Of a DNA stretch of 64,000 bases, positions 8,704 to 17,581 are shown in pieces. The position numbers and the translations under genes are program-made. Source of the stretch: JAEUPI01 sp044222685 (lineage in GTDB: Bacteria; Pseudomonadota; Gammaproteobacteria; Burkholderiales; Burkholderiaceae_C); NCBI GenBank assembly GCA_044222685.1, contig JBGAMU010000019.1:37709-101708 (forward strand), written 5' to 3'. Position 1 is the first letter of the stretch. Every line of letters begins with the position of its first letter. The notes under the pieces were generated by a model. The model was given only the letters and a program-made list of their open reading frames with translations. It made no database searches and was not told the origin of the DNA.

Positions 8704-9672
8704 TCAGTCGAGCTTGAGTTTCTGCGACTCGACGACCTTCTTGTACACGTCGAACTCGGCGCGGATCTGCTCGCCGAACTCGCCCGGGCTGTTGGCCACG
8801 ATCAGCGAGCCGGTCTCCTCGATGCGCTTGCGCACGGCGGGATCCTCGAGCGCCTTCTTGACGGCGGCCGACACCTTGTCGATCACGTCCTTCGGCAGCG
8901 CCTTCGGACCCAGCACGCCGTAGTAGGCCATGCGGTTCACCGGCTCCAGGCCGACCTCCTTGAAGGTCGGCACGTTGGGCAGCACGGCCAGCCGCTGCGG
9001 CGCAGCGACGACGATCGGGATCAGCCGGCCGTCCTTGATGAAGGGCAGCGCCGACGGCAGGTTGTCGAAGATCATCGGCACCTGGCCGGCCACCGTGTCA
9101 TTGAGCGCGGGGCCTGCGCCGCGGTACGGGATGTGGGTGATGAAGGTGCCCGACAGACTCTTGAACAGCTCGGTCTGCAGGTGCCCGATGCCGCCGGTGC
9201 CGCTGCTCGCGTAGCTGTACTTGCCCGGGCTCTTCTTCAGCTCGGCGATCATGCCCTTGTAGTCGCGCGCCGGGAACGACGGGTGCACCGCGATCACGTT
9301 CGGCGTGGCGGCGATGTTGATGATCGGCGTGAAGTCGGTGGTCGGGTTGTAGCCGATCTTGGTGTTGATGGCGGGGTTGGCCGCGGTGGTCGACACCGTG
9401 GCCATGCCGAGGGTGTAGCCGTCCGGCGCCGCCTTGATGACCTCGAGCGCGCCGATCGAGCCGCCGCCGCCGGCCTTGTTCTCGACCAGCACCTGCTGGC
9501 CCAGCGTGCTGCCCATGCGCTCGGACACGATGCGCGCGACGATGTCCGTGGTGCCGCCAGGCGCAAACGGTACGACCAGCCGCACCGGCTTGGCCGGATA
9601 ACCTTGCGCCGCCACGCCCAACGGCAGCGCGGCCGCCAGGACAACGAACCACTTCAACCCGTGACGGACCAT
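8704..9672 (-). CDS. Bug-family (TctC-like) periplasmic solute-binding protein
   Basis: The 322-residue protein has a Sec signal peptide (cleavage near GVAAQG-YPAKP). It has the hallmarks of the tripartite tricarboxylate receptor/Bug family: RLVVPFAPGGTTDIVARIV, VENKAGGGGSIGALEV, AAPDGYTLGM, and a C-terminal GVLGPKALPKDVIDKV. Such proteins bind carboxylates in the periplasm. They are greatly expanded in Burkholderiales and often stand alone, as here, with no TctA/TctB membrane partner nearby. The ligand cannot be predicted from sequence. Confidence 0.93.
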   Translation of the reverse strand: MVRHGLKWFVVLAAALPLGVAAQGYPAKPVRLVVPFAPGGTTDIVARIVSERMGSTLGQQVLVENKAGGGGSIGALEVIKAAPDGYTLGMATVSTTAANPAINTKIGYNPTTDFTPIINIAATPNVIAVHPSFPARDYKGMIAELKKSPGKYSYASSGTGGIGHLQTELFKSLSGTFITHIPYRGAGPALNDTVAGQVPMIFDNLPSALPFIKDGRLIPIVVAAPQRLAVLPNVPTFKEVGLEPVNRMAYYGVLGPKALPKDVIDKVSAAVKKALEDPAVRKRIEETGSLIVANSPGEFGEQIRAEFDVYKKVVESQKLKLD

Positions 9673-9755
9673 GCTCTGAAGCTCCTGTTGCCCGCTGGGC
9701 AGTGACGATGGGCGTATTGTGCCGCGCAGGTGCTGGCCCTCGGGGCAACGCGGAG

Positions 9756-10880
9756 TCAGCGCCCGGTCGACGGCGCCACGGCCTCGAGCGCCCAGTCGAT
9801 GTGCTCGCGCACCAGCGCATCGGCCGCCGGCCGAGCCTCGCGCAACGCCTGCTCGACCGCGATGGCGTCCTGAAGAGGCTGCGCCCGCAATGCATTGCCC
9901 AGCGCGACGGCCAGGTTGCGCCGCCAGCGTGGGTAACCGATGCGGCGGATCGCACTGCCCTCGGTGCGGCGCAGGAATTCCTCCTCGTGCCACGCCCACA
10001 GCGCCAGCAGCGTCGAGCCGGTCCACTGCGCCTGCGCATCGAAGTCCGGCAGGCTCGAGCGCCGGGCGTACTTGTTCCACGGACAGACGAGCTGGCAGTC
10101 GTCGCAGCCGAGGATGCGATTGCCCATCGCCGCCCGCAGCTCGCGCGGGATCGCGCCGGCATGCTCGATCGTCAGGTACGAGATGCAGCGCCGCGCATCC
10201 AGCCGGTACGGCGCCACGATGGCGCGGGTGGGACACACGTCCAGACAGGCCTGACAACTGCCGCAATGTTCGCTGACGGGCGGCGTGAGCGGCAGGGCCA
10301 GGTCGACGAAGATCTCGCCAAGGAAGACCATCGAGCCGGCTTCGCGCGACAGGGCCAGTGTGTGCTTGCCGCGCCAGCCCAGGCCGCTGCGTGACGCGAG
10401 CTCGACCTCGAGCACCGGCGCCGAATCGGTGAAGACACGGTGGCCGAACGGACCGATGGCCTGCGCCAGCCGCTCGGCGAGCCGCTGCAGCCGCTGGCGC
10501 AGCACCTTGTGATAGTCGCGGCCGCGCGCATAGATCGACACCACGGCCTGTCCGGGTTCGCGCTGCCGCTGCGTCTCGCTGCTCACCCAGTCGGTCGCGC
10601 TGTCGCGCGGCAGGTAGTCCATGCGCGCGGTGATCACGCGCACGGTGCCCGGCACCAGCTCGGCCGGTCGCGCGCGCTTCATGCCGTGCGCGGCCATGTA
10701 GCCCATCTCGCCATGGAAGCCGGCAGCCAGCCAGGCGCACAGGCCGGGCTCGGCGGCGCCCAGATTCGCGTCGGCCACGCCGATCTGTGAAAATCCAAGC
10801 TCCAGCGCCCACGAGCGCAGCTGTTCGAGGGTTGCGTCGCCATCGATCGTGGTGGCCCGCGGCCCGTCTTCGTGACGCAT
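9756..10880 (-). CDS. queG: Epoxyqueuosine reductase
   Basis: QueG reduces epoxyqueuosine to queuosine in tRNA, using cobalamin and two 4Fe-4S clusters. The 374-residue protein has the conserved N-terminal catalytic region (GFSQIGVADAN, HGEMGYMAAHGMKRARP). The ferredoxin-like cysteine sets are CGSCQACLDVCPTRAI and the later GCDDCQLVCPWNKYA, with a further Cys in RRCISYLTIEH. The length is normal. Its ATG at 10880 overlaps the divergent GTG start of tsaE by nine bases, so the two promoters must lie inside each other's coding sequence. Confidence 0.96.
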   Translation of the reverse strand: MRHEDGPRATTIDGDATLEQLRSWALELGFSQIGVADANLGAAEPGLCAWLAAGFHGEMGYMAAHGMKRARPAELVPGTVRVITARMDYLPRDSATDWVSSETQRQREPGQAVVSIYARGRDYHKVLRQRLQRLAERLAQAIGPFGHRVFTDSAPVLEVELASRSGLGWRGKHTLALSREAGSMVFLGEIFVDLALPLTPPVSEHCGSCQACLDVCPTRAIVAPYRLDARRCISYLTIEHAGAIPRELRAAMGNRILGCDDCQLVCPWNKYARRSSLPDFDAQAQWTGSTLLALWAWHEEEFLRRTEGSAIRRIGYPRWRRNLAVALGNALRAQPLQDAIAVEQALREARPAADALVREHIDWALEAVAPSTGR

Positions 10881-11342
10881 ACGCCGATTCTAGGAAGCCG
10901 CCACTGTGTTTGGTCCGACGAGACCGAATGTGCTGCCTTCGCCGCCCACCTGGCCGGCAAGCCGGCGTTGAGCGACGCGTTCGTCGCACTGGAAGGGCCG
11001 CTGGGTGCCGGCAAGACCACCTTCACGCGCCACCTGCTGCGCGCACTCGGCGTGCCGGGGCGCATCAAGAGCCCGACCTACGCGCTGCTCGAGCCCTACG
11101 AAGTCGATGGTCTGGCCATCTCGCACCTGGACTTCTACCGTTTCGACGACCCACGCGAATGGATCGACGCCGGCCTGCGCGACGTGTTCGCCGCGTCGGG
11201 CCTGAAGATCGCCGAGTGGCCCGACAGGGCCGCGGCCGTATTGCCGATACCGGACCTGCAGATCCGCATCGAGCCGCAGCTCGATGAAACACGGCGTGTC
11301 GAGGTCAACGCCTGCACGCCGCGCGGCGTGGAGTTGCTGTGA
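10872..11342 (+). CDS. tsaE: tRNA threonylcarbamoyladenosine biosynthesis ATPase TsaE
   Basis: TsaE is the ATPase that, with TsaB and TsaD, makes the t6A modification of ANN-decoding tRNAs. The 156-residue protein has the P-loop EGPLGAGKTTFTRHLLRALG (residues 41-60), then IKSPTYALLEPYE and HLDFYRFDDPREW, all family signatures. The GTG at 10872 is the only start giving the usual ~40 residues before the P-loop. It overlaps queG divergently. Its TGA overlaps the GTG of the amiC remnant (GTGA), the usual tsaE-amiC translational coupling. Confidence 0.93.
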   Translation: MTHTPILGSRHCVWSDETECAAFAAHLAGKPALSDAFVALEGPLGAGKTTFTRHLLRALGVPGRIKSPTYALLEPYEVDGLAISHLDFYRFDDPREWIDAGLRDVFAASGLKIAEWPDRAAAVLPIPDLQIRIEPQLDETRRVEVNACTPRGVELL

Positions 11343-12671
11343 TTCAACGGCGTCAATGGATCGTCAGCGGCGGCGCACTCGTGCTGTCGCTCGGCGCGCA
11401 CGACATCGCTTTCGGGGCCGCCATCGTGGCGGTGCGCGTCTGGCCGGCCGCCGACTACACGCGGGTGACGATCGAGTCCGACCAGCCGCTGGCCGTCAAG
11501 CACTTCGTGATGTCGGAGGGCCCGCCGCGGCTGGTGGTCGACATCGACCAGCTCGAGCTGAGCCCGACGCTGCGCGAGCTGGTCGGCAAGATCCGCCCCG
11601 ACGACCCCTACATCGCCGGTGTCCGGGTGGGCCAGAACCAGCCGCGTGTCGTGCGCCTGGTGGTCGACCTCAAGCAGGGCATCGCGCCGCAACAGTTCAC
11701 GCTGCCGCCGGTGGCGGCTTACGGCCATCGACTGGTGTTCGACCTCTACCCGCTGCAGGAACGCGACCCGCTGCTCGAGCTCATCCGCGACAAGGAGCGC
11801 GCCGAGAATCAGGCCGAACAGGCCGTGCGCGATTCGCTCGGCGAGCTGATGCGGCGTGCCGAGCGCGGCGACGCGGGTGCTGCGCCGGCACCGCGACCGG
11901 GTGCATCGGCGCCACGGCCCGGCGCATCGGCGTCGGCGCCGCTCGGCACGCCGGCACCACCGCCGCCGCCCTCGGCCGAGGCCAGGCGCAAGGTCGAACG
12001 CCTTACCGTGGTCGCGATCGATCCGGGCCACGGCGGCGAGGATCCCGGCGCCAGCGGCCCGAGCGGCCTGAAGGAAAAGGACGTCGTGCTCGCGGTGGCG
12101 CTCAAGCTGCGTGATCGCCTGAACGCCCTGCCCGGCACACGCGCGATGCTGACGCGTGATGCCGACTATTTCGTGCCGCTGCACGAGCGGGTGCGCAAGG
12201 CGCGCCGCGTGCAGGCCGACCTGTTCGTCTCGGTGCACGCCGACGCGTTTCTGACGCCGAAGGCGCGAGGCGCGTCGGTGTTCGCGTTGTCGTCGGGTGC
12301 CGCCACCAGCGCGGCGGCGCGCTGGATGGCCGACAAGGAGAACGCGGCCGACATCGTGGGCGGCGTCAATCAGCGCGCCGTCAAGGATGCGCCAGATCAA
12401 GGACAGCCTGCGCGTCGGCCACGAGGTGCTGCAGGGCATCGGCAAGGTCGGTCACCTGCACAAGGGCGCGGTCGAGCAGGCCGGCTTCGCGGTGCTGAAG
12501 GCACCCGACATCCCGTCGATCCTGGTCGAGACCGCGTTCATCTCGAACCCCGACGAGGAAAGGCTGCTGCGCAGCCCGCGTTACCAGGACAAGCTGGTCG
12601 ACGCGCTGGTCACCGGCATCCGGCGCTACTTTGCCAAGCACCCGCCGCTGGCGCGGCAGCGCGTGCTGTAG
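11339..12671 (+). pseudogene. amiC: N-acetylmuramoyl-L-alanine amidase AmiC, broken by an out-of-frame internal deletion
   Basis: AmiC-type amidases cleave septal peptidoglycan for daughter-cell separation. Frame 1 from GTG 11339 encodes a possible Tat signal (QRRQWIVSGG), an AMIN domain (~30-140), a Pro/Ala-rich linker and the start of the Amidase_3 domain, with zinc ligands in AIDPGHGGEDPG, LKEKD and SVHADAF. It reaches VGGVNQRAVKDA near 12385 and then leaves the family sequence. Family homology resumes in another frame at RQIKDSLRVGHEVL (about 12390) and continues through LHKGAVEQAGFAVLK and ILVETAFISNPDEE, which holds the catalytic Glu, to the stop at 12671. Compared with the family, roughly 13 codons are missing at the junction and the frame changes. 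Either the gene is inactive or the assembly has a small error here. Confidence 0.8.
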
Positions 12672-12678
12672 CCGGCGC

Positions 12679-13323
12679 TCAGGCGGCGCGCGTGCGCCGC
12701 GAGCGCCACAGGCCGAACAGCGCGAGCGCGCCGGGCAGCAGCACCAGCGCCCAGATGATCTTGCTCAGGTGTGTCTGCACCCAGGCGATGTTGCCGAACA
12801 GATAGCCCGCCGTCACCAGCGACAGCACCCACAGCGCACCACCGGTCACGTCGTAGAAGGTGAACTTGGCGCGTGTCATCTGCGCGACGCCGGCAACGAA
12901 CGGCGCGAAGGTACGCAGGAACGGCAGGAAGCGCGCGACGACGATCGTCACGCCGCCATAACGCTCGTAGAAGGCATGGGCCTGCCGGAACGCGCGCTTG
13001 TTGAAGAAGCGCGACTGCTCCCACTGGAACACCCGCGGCCCGACGATGGAGCCGATCGTGTAGTTGGTCTGGTTGCCGAGGATGGCCGCCGCGATGAGCA
13101 GCGCCACCACCAGCGGGTAGCTCATTAGGCCGGCGCCGCACAGCGCGCCGACGATGAACAGCAGCGAGTCGCCGGGCAGGAACGGCATCACCACCAGCCC
13201 CGTCTCGACGAAGATGATGAGGAACAGCAGCGCGTAGACCCAGTTGCCGTACAGCTCGACGAACTCGCGCAGGTGGCGGTCGACGTGCAGCACGAAGTCG
13301 ATCAGGAAGGCAACGATCTCCAT
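12679..13323 (-). CDS. dedA: DedA family membrane protein
   Basis: DedA proteins are inner-membrane proteins needed for membrane homeostasis; some act as polyprenyl-phosphate or lipid flippases. The 214-residue product aligns with E. coli DedA from MEIVAFLIDFVLHVDRHLRE, so I place the start at 13323 rather than at the two ATGs just upstream. Family motifs are FVETGLVVMPFLPGDSLLF, GNQTNYTIGSIVG, and the amphipathic loop RFLPFLRTFAPFVAG with essential arginines. It is convergent with the amiC remnant and divergent from mutL. Confidence 0.93.
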   Translation of the reverse strand: MEIVAFLIDFVLHVDRHLREFVELYGNWVYALLFLIIFVETGLVVMPFLPGDSLLFIVGALCGAGLMSYPLVVALLIAAAILGNQTNYTIGSIVGPRVFQWEQSRFFNKRAFRQAHAFYERYGGVTIVVARFLPFLRTFAPFVAGVAQMTRAKFTFYDVTGGALWVLSLVTAGYLFGNIAWVQTHLSKIIWALVLLPGALALFGLWRSRRTRAA

Positions 13324-13370
13324 CGGGGCCATTATCAAGGCCCGGCCGACCCCCTCCTACAATCGCTGCA

Positions 13371-15152
13371 ATGCACGCCGACGTGAACACCCGGACGCGA
13401 CGTCCGATCCGCGAACTGCCTCACGAACTGGTGAGCCAGATCGCCGCCGGCGAGGTGGTGGAGCGGCCCGCCTCGGTGGTGCGCGAGCTGGTCGACAACG
13501 CGCTCGACGCCGGCGCCACGTCGATCGTCGTGCGGCTGTCGGCCGGCGGCTCCCGTGCGATCGTGGTCGAGGACGACGGCGTCGGCATCCCGGCCGACGA
13601 ACTGGCGCTGGCGCTGCGCCGCCATGCGACCAGCAAGATCGCCTCGCTCGACGAGCTCCAATCGGTCGCGACGATGGGTTTTCGCGGCGAGGCGCTCGCC
13701 GCCATCGCCTCGGTGTCGGAGCTGGCGATCGTGAGCCGCACCGCCGACGACGACCGTGGCTGGCGTGTCGACGCCCGCACCGGCGAGATCGGCCCGGCCG
13801 CGCGCACCCGCGGCACCACGGTCGAGGTGCGCGAGCTCTTCTTCAACACGCCGGCACGCCGCAAATTCCTCAAGACCGACGCGACCGAGCTGGCGCATGG
13901 CGTCGAGGCGCTGCGCCGGCACGCACTGGCCCGGCCCGATGTGAGCTTCATGCTGTGGCACGACGGCAAGGCGGTGCAGCAGTGGCGCAGCACGACGCCC
14001 GAACAGCGGCTGCGCGACGTGCTGGGGGACGAGTTCGTCGCCGGCAGCCGCGTGCTGGCCAGCGAAGCCGGACCGGTGACGCTGCACGGCCGCATCGGGC
14101 TGCCCGATCTGGCGCGCGCCCGCGCCGACCAGCAGTACCTGTTCGTCAATGGCCGTCATGTGCGCGACCGGCTGGTCGGTCACGCCGTGCGCTCTGCCTA
14201 CGACGACGTGCTGCACGGCCAACGCCAGCCGGTGTATGCGCTCTTCCTGCGCATCGCGCCCGAAGCGGTGGACGCCAACGTGCACCCGACCAAGATCGAG
14301 GTGCGCTTTCGCGACGGCCGCGCGGTGCACCAGGCGGTGCAGCGCGCCGTCGAGGCCGGCCTGGCGGTGTCGCGTGCGGCGGCGGTGGACGTGGCCGCCG
14401 CGACCGCGTCACCGGCGGTGACCGGGTCCTGGCGCAGCGCAGCGCCGACGTCTTCGTCGTCGACGATCAGTGCGCGTTTCGAGGCCTGGGAGCCGCTGCC
14501 CGAGTGGCCGGCATCCGGCTCCGCAAGCACGGCGGCGACCGAAGTCGGCGAGCGGGTCGGCGAGGCGAGCTGGCCGCTCGGCCGCGCGCTGGCCCAGCTG
14601 GGCGGCGCCTACGTGCTGGCGGAGAACGACCACGGCCTCGTCGTCGTCGACATGCACGCCGCGCACGAGCGCATCGTCTACGAACGGCTGAAGTCGCACA
14701 GCGGTGGGCCTGCGCTGCAGGCGCAGCCGCTGCTGATCCCGGTGACCTTCGCCGCCACGGTCGCCGAGCTCGCCACCGCCCAAACGGCGCACGACGCGCT
14801 GCTCGAACTCGGCCTCGACGTCACGCCCTTGAGCGCCGCTACGCTGGCCGTGCGCAGCCGGCCGGCGGCGCTGCCCGATGCCGATCTGGTCGAGCTGACG
14901 CGCGCGGTGCTGGCCGACCTGGCGCACACCGAATCGAGCCGCGTCGTGCAACGCGCCCGCGACGACCTGCTGGCCACGATGGCCTGCCACGGCGCAGTGC
15001 GCGCCAACCGCCGGCTGACGATCGAGGAGATGAATGCGCTGCTGCGGCAGATGGAACGCACCGAACGGTCGGATCAGTGCAACCACGGACGTCCGACCTG
15101 GCGGCAGGTCACGTTGAGGGAACTCGACTCCCTCTTCCTGCGTGGGCGATGA
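13371..15152 (+). CDS. mutL: DNA mismatch repair protein MutL
   Basis: MutL links MutS mismatch recognition to strand incision. The 593-residue protein has the GHKL ATPase motifs RELVDNALDAGA, VVEDDGVGIP, TMGFRGEALAAIASV and RGTTVEVRELFFNTPAR. The C-terminal dimerisation domain carries the endonuclease motif DMHAAHERIVYE (DQHA(X)2E(X)4E with Met for Gln), ACHGAVRANR and CNHGRPTW. These are expected for a nicking MutL in a bacterium without MutH, which is known for non-enteric bacteria. The stop overlaps the following hydrolase ATG (ATGA). Confidence 0.97.
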   Translation: MHADVNTRTRRPIRELPHELVSQIAAGEVVERPASVVRELVDNALDAGATSIVVRLSAGGSRAIVVEDDGVGIPADELALALRRHATSKIASLDELQSVATMGFRGEALAAIASVSELAIVSRTADDDRGWRVDARTGEIGPAARTRGTTVEVRELFFNTPARRKFLKTDATELAHGVEALRRHALARPDVSFMLWHDGKAVQQWRSTTPEQRLRDVLGDEFVAGSRVLASEAGPVTLHGRIGLPDLARARADQQYLFVNGRHVRDRLVGHAVRSAYDDVLHGQRQPVYALFLRIAPEAVDANVHPTKIEVRFRDGRAVHQAVQRAVEAGLAVSRAAAVDVAAATASPAVTGSWRSAAPTSSSSTISARFEAWEPLPEWPASGSASTAATEVGERVGEASWPLGRALAQLGGAYVLAENDHGLVVVDMHAAHERIVYERLKSHSGGPALQAQPLLIPVTFAATVAELATAQTAHDALLELGLDVTPLSAATLAVRSRPAALPDADLVELTRAVLADLAHTESSRVVQRARDDLLATMACHGAVRANRRLTIEEMNALLRQMERTERSDQCNHGRPTWRQVTLRELDSLFLRGR

Positions 15153-16018
15153 CGGCAATGGCACTCTTCCTTCGCAAGTACTGGCGCCGGCTGCTCGGCG
15201 CCGCCTTGGTGGCCACGCTCGGCCTGACCGCCGGCTGCGCCGTGCTCGACGAGCAGCAGCGCAAGTGGATCTTCCAGCCGAGCAAGCAGACCTGGTGGGG
15301 TGGCACCGCGGCAGCCGAGGGCATGCTCGACCGCTGGATCGAGTACGTGCCACCGGGCGACAGCGAGGCGGTGCGGCTGCACGCGCTGTGGCTGCCGCAG
15401 CAGCGTTCGGACGCGCCCGTGCTGCTGTACCTGCACGGCGCACGCTGGGACGTGCGCAGCAGTGCGTTTCGCATGCGGCGGATGCACGAACTCGGCTTCG
15501 CGGTGCTGGGTCTGGACTATCGCGGCTTCGGCCAGAGCACCGAGGCGCTGCCCTCGGAATCGTCCGCCTGCGCGGACGCCCGAGCCGCCTGGGACTGGCT
15601 GCGTCGCGAGGCGCCCGACGCCCCGCGGCTGATCTACGGCCATTCGCTGGGCAGCGCGATCGCCGTGCAGCTGGCCGCCGACGTCGACGACGAGCGGGGT
15701 GTCATGCTGGAGGGCAGCTTCCCGTCGGTGCTGGATGTCTTCAACAGCATGCGCTGGGGCTGGCTGCCGCTCGGGCCGCTGATCACGCAGCGTTTCGACG
15801 CCGCCAAGCGCATCGCGGAGATCGGCTCACCGGTGCTCGTGGTGCACGGCGCGCGCGACCAGTTGATCAAGCCCGAGCTCGGTCGCGCGCTGTTCGAGCG
15901 TGCCAAGTCGCCCAAGCGCTTCGTGCTGGTCGAGGGCGGCACGCACCACAACACCAATGCGGTCGGCCAGGAGCAATATCGCGACGCGCTGAGCAGCCTG
16001 TTCGGGCTGCCGATCTGA
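15149..16018 (+). CDS. Alpha/beta hydrolase, predicted lipoprotein
   Basis: The 289-residue protein opens with a charged N-terminus and a hydrophobic stretch ending in a lipobox-like LGLTAGC, so it is probably membrane-anchored. The hydrolase core shows PVLLYLHGARWD (oxyanion region), the nucleophile elbow YGHSLGSA (Ser), PVLVVHGARDQLIKPE (acid Asp) and EGGTHHNT (catalytic His). This is the BEM46/ABHD-like layout. The substrate is unknown. Translation is coupled to mutL through ATGA, and the pseudouridine synthase begins 8 bases downstream. Confidence 0.85.
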   Translation: MTAMALFLRKYWRRLLGAALVATLGLTAGCAVLDEQQRKWIFQPSKQTWWGGTAAAEGMLDRWIEYVPPGDSEAVRLHALWLPQQRSDAPVLLYLHGARWDVRSSAFRMRRMHELGFAVLGLDYRGFGQSTEALPSESSACADARAAWDWLRREAPDAPRLIYGHSLGSAIAVQLAADVDDERGVMLEGSFPSVLDVFNSMRWGWLPLGPLITQRFDAAKRIAEIGSPVLVVHGARDQLIKPELGRALFERAKSPKRFVLVEGGTHHNTNAVGQEQYRDALSSLFGLPI

Positions 16019-16026
16019 CACCCGCG

Positions 16027-16782
16027 ATGCCCGACCTCGCGCCCAGCGGCACCCGCCTGTCGAAGGTGATGGCCGAACGCGGGCTCGCCTCGCGCCGCGA
16101 GGCCGACGAGTGGATCGAGGCCGGTTGGGTGCGCGTCGACGGCAAGGTGGCGGTGCTGGGCCTGCGCATTCGTCCCGAGCAGACGATCACCATCGACCCG
16201 GCCGCGCGCACGGCGCAGGCCAAACAGGTGACGGTGCTGCTGCACAAGCCGATCGGCTTCGTCAGCGGCCAGCCCGAGGACGGCCACGCCAGCGCAGCGA
16301 CGCTGGTCACGGCCGCCAACCAGTGGGACGGCGGCGCGGCGGGGCCGCGCTTTGCGCCGCATCACACCCGCGGCCTGGCACCGGCCGGCCGGCTGGACAT
16401 CGACTCCACCGGCCTGCTCGTGCTGACGCAGGACGGCCGCATCGCGCGCCTGCTGATCGGCGACGACAGCATGGTCGAGAAGGAATATCTGGTGCGCGTG
16501 CAGCCCGCCGGGCCCGGTGCGGTTGCCGCCGATGCGATCGAACGGCTGCGCCACGGGCTCGAGCTCGATGGCCGTCCGCTTCGGCCGGCCAAGGTGAGCT
16601 GGGCCAACGAGGATCAGTTGCGTTTCGTGCTGCGCGAGGGCCGCAAGCGGCAGATCCGCCGCATGTGCGAGCTGGTGGGACTCGCCGTCACCGGCTTGAA
16701 GCGTGTGCGCATCGGCCGTGTCGTGCTCGGTCGCCTGCCGCCCGGGCGCTGGCGCTACCTGGGTTCGCACGAGCGCTTCTGA
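16027..16782 (+). CDS. rluF: RsuA/RluF-family 23S rRNA pseudouridine synthase
   Basis: The enzyme isomerises a uridine in rRNA. The 251-residue protein begins with an S4 RNA-binding domain (RLSKVMAERGLASRREADEW, residues ~10-70). The catalytic domain follows with the key Asp in PAGRLDIDSTGLLVLTQDG and the conserved YLVRV, LREGRKRQIRRMCELVG and LKRVRIGRV segments. The sequence is closest in layout to RluF (position 2604 in E. coli numbering), but RluB or RluE activity cannot be excluded. ATG 16027 lies 8 bases after the hydrolase stop. Confidence 0.85.
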   Translation: MPDLAPSGTRLSKVMAERGLASRREADEWIEAGWVRVDGKVAVLGLRIRPEQTITIDPAARTAQAKQVTVLLHKPIGFVSGQPEDGHASAATLVTAANQWDGGAAGPRFAPHHTRGLAPAGRLDIDSTGLLVLTQDGRIARLLIGDDSMVEKEYLVRVQPAGPGAVAADAIERLRHGLELDGRPLRPAKVSWANEDQLRFVLREGRKRQIRRMCELVGLAVTGLKRVRIGRVVLGRLPPGRWRYLGSHERF

Positions 16783-16794
16783 GGCGCCTGGGCT

Positions 16795-17427
16795 TCAACC
16801 GGCCAGTCGCCGCGGCTCCGCGGCAGCGTCGGCGATGCGGGCGTTGAGCGCCGCCAGGTCCTCTGTGGTGTCCAGATCGATCAGGACGCCGGGATCGTCG
16901 ATCTCGACGCCGATGGAAGGGAAGCGCGCCACCACGCGGCGCGCGCCCTCGTCGCCGGTCAGTTGCACCAGCTCCGAATAGAGCTCGGCCGAGAAGCCGA
17001 CCGGATGGCCGCGCCGACCCTGATGTTGCGCATAGACGACCGCATGCATCGGCAGCGCATCGGCCACCGCGACCAGCGTGGCCGAACGCACCAGCGGCAT
17101 GTCGCCCGGCAGCACCAGCCAGCCTGCGGCGTCGGCGCTGGCCGAGACGCCGCTCGCGATCGAATAGCCCATGCCCAGATGATCGCTGCCGGCGCCGACC
17201 GCTTCGGGCAACTCGACGATGTCGCGCAGCGCGACATGCCGCGAGGCCTCCGCCGTCAGGCCGGGCGTGGTGACCACGCGGACCGGCAGCCCGCTCTCGA
17301 TGGCGCGCTCGAGCGTGGTACCCAGCACGGTCGACCCTGCGAACGGTTGCAGCAGCTTGTGCGCGTTTGCCTTGAAGCGGCTGCCGCGGCCTGCGGCGAG
17401 GACGATGACGGTGGGTTGGTTTTGCAT
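16795..17427 (-). CDS. MocA-like molybdenum-cofactor nucleotidyltransferase (NTP transferase domain)
   Basis: The 210-residue protein has the nucleotidyltransferase fold: VIVLAAGRGSRFKANAHKLL (nucleotide binding), WLVLPGDMPLV (metal-binding Asp), RRGHPVGFS, and VEIDDPGVLIDLDTTEDL at the end. This is the MocA/MobA-like family that transfers CMP or GMP to molybdopterin. No molybdoenzyme is adjacent, so the acceptor is uncertain. The ATG at 17427 directly precedes the VIVLAAG strand; a longer in-frame reading upstream looks non-coding. It is convergent with the rluF-like gene. Confidence 0.82.
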   Translation of the reverse strand: MQNQPTVIVLAAGRGSRFKANAHKLLQPFAGSTVLGTTLERAIESGLPVRVVTTPGLTAEASRHVALRDIVELPEAVGAGSDHLGMGYSIASGVSASADAAGWLVLPGDMPLVRSATLVAVADALPMHAVVYAQHQGRRGHPVGFSAELYSELVQLTGDEGARRVVARFPSIGVEIDDPGVLIDLDTTEDLAALNARIADAAAEPRRLAG

Positions 17428-17581
17428 GCGATGCGCCACCTTCGCACCGGCTTGTCCCCCCTCAGAGCAACCGGTGCGACGGGTCTCGTTGCCGGCTAGC
17501 ATGGGTGCGCAGCCGATGCACAAACAGTGGGAGCTTCACTTAGGGCGTTCCACGTAGGGTGCAGTCCGTAGAGGAGCGACG

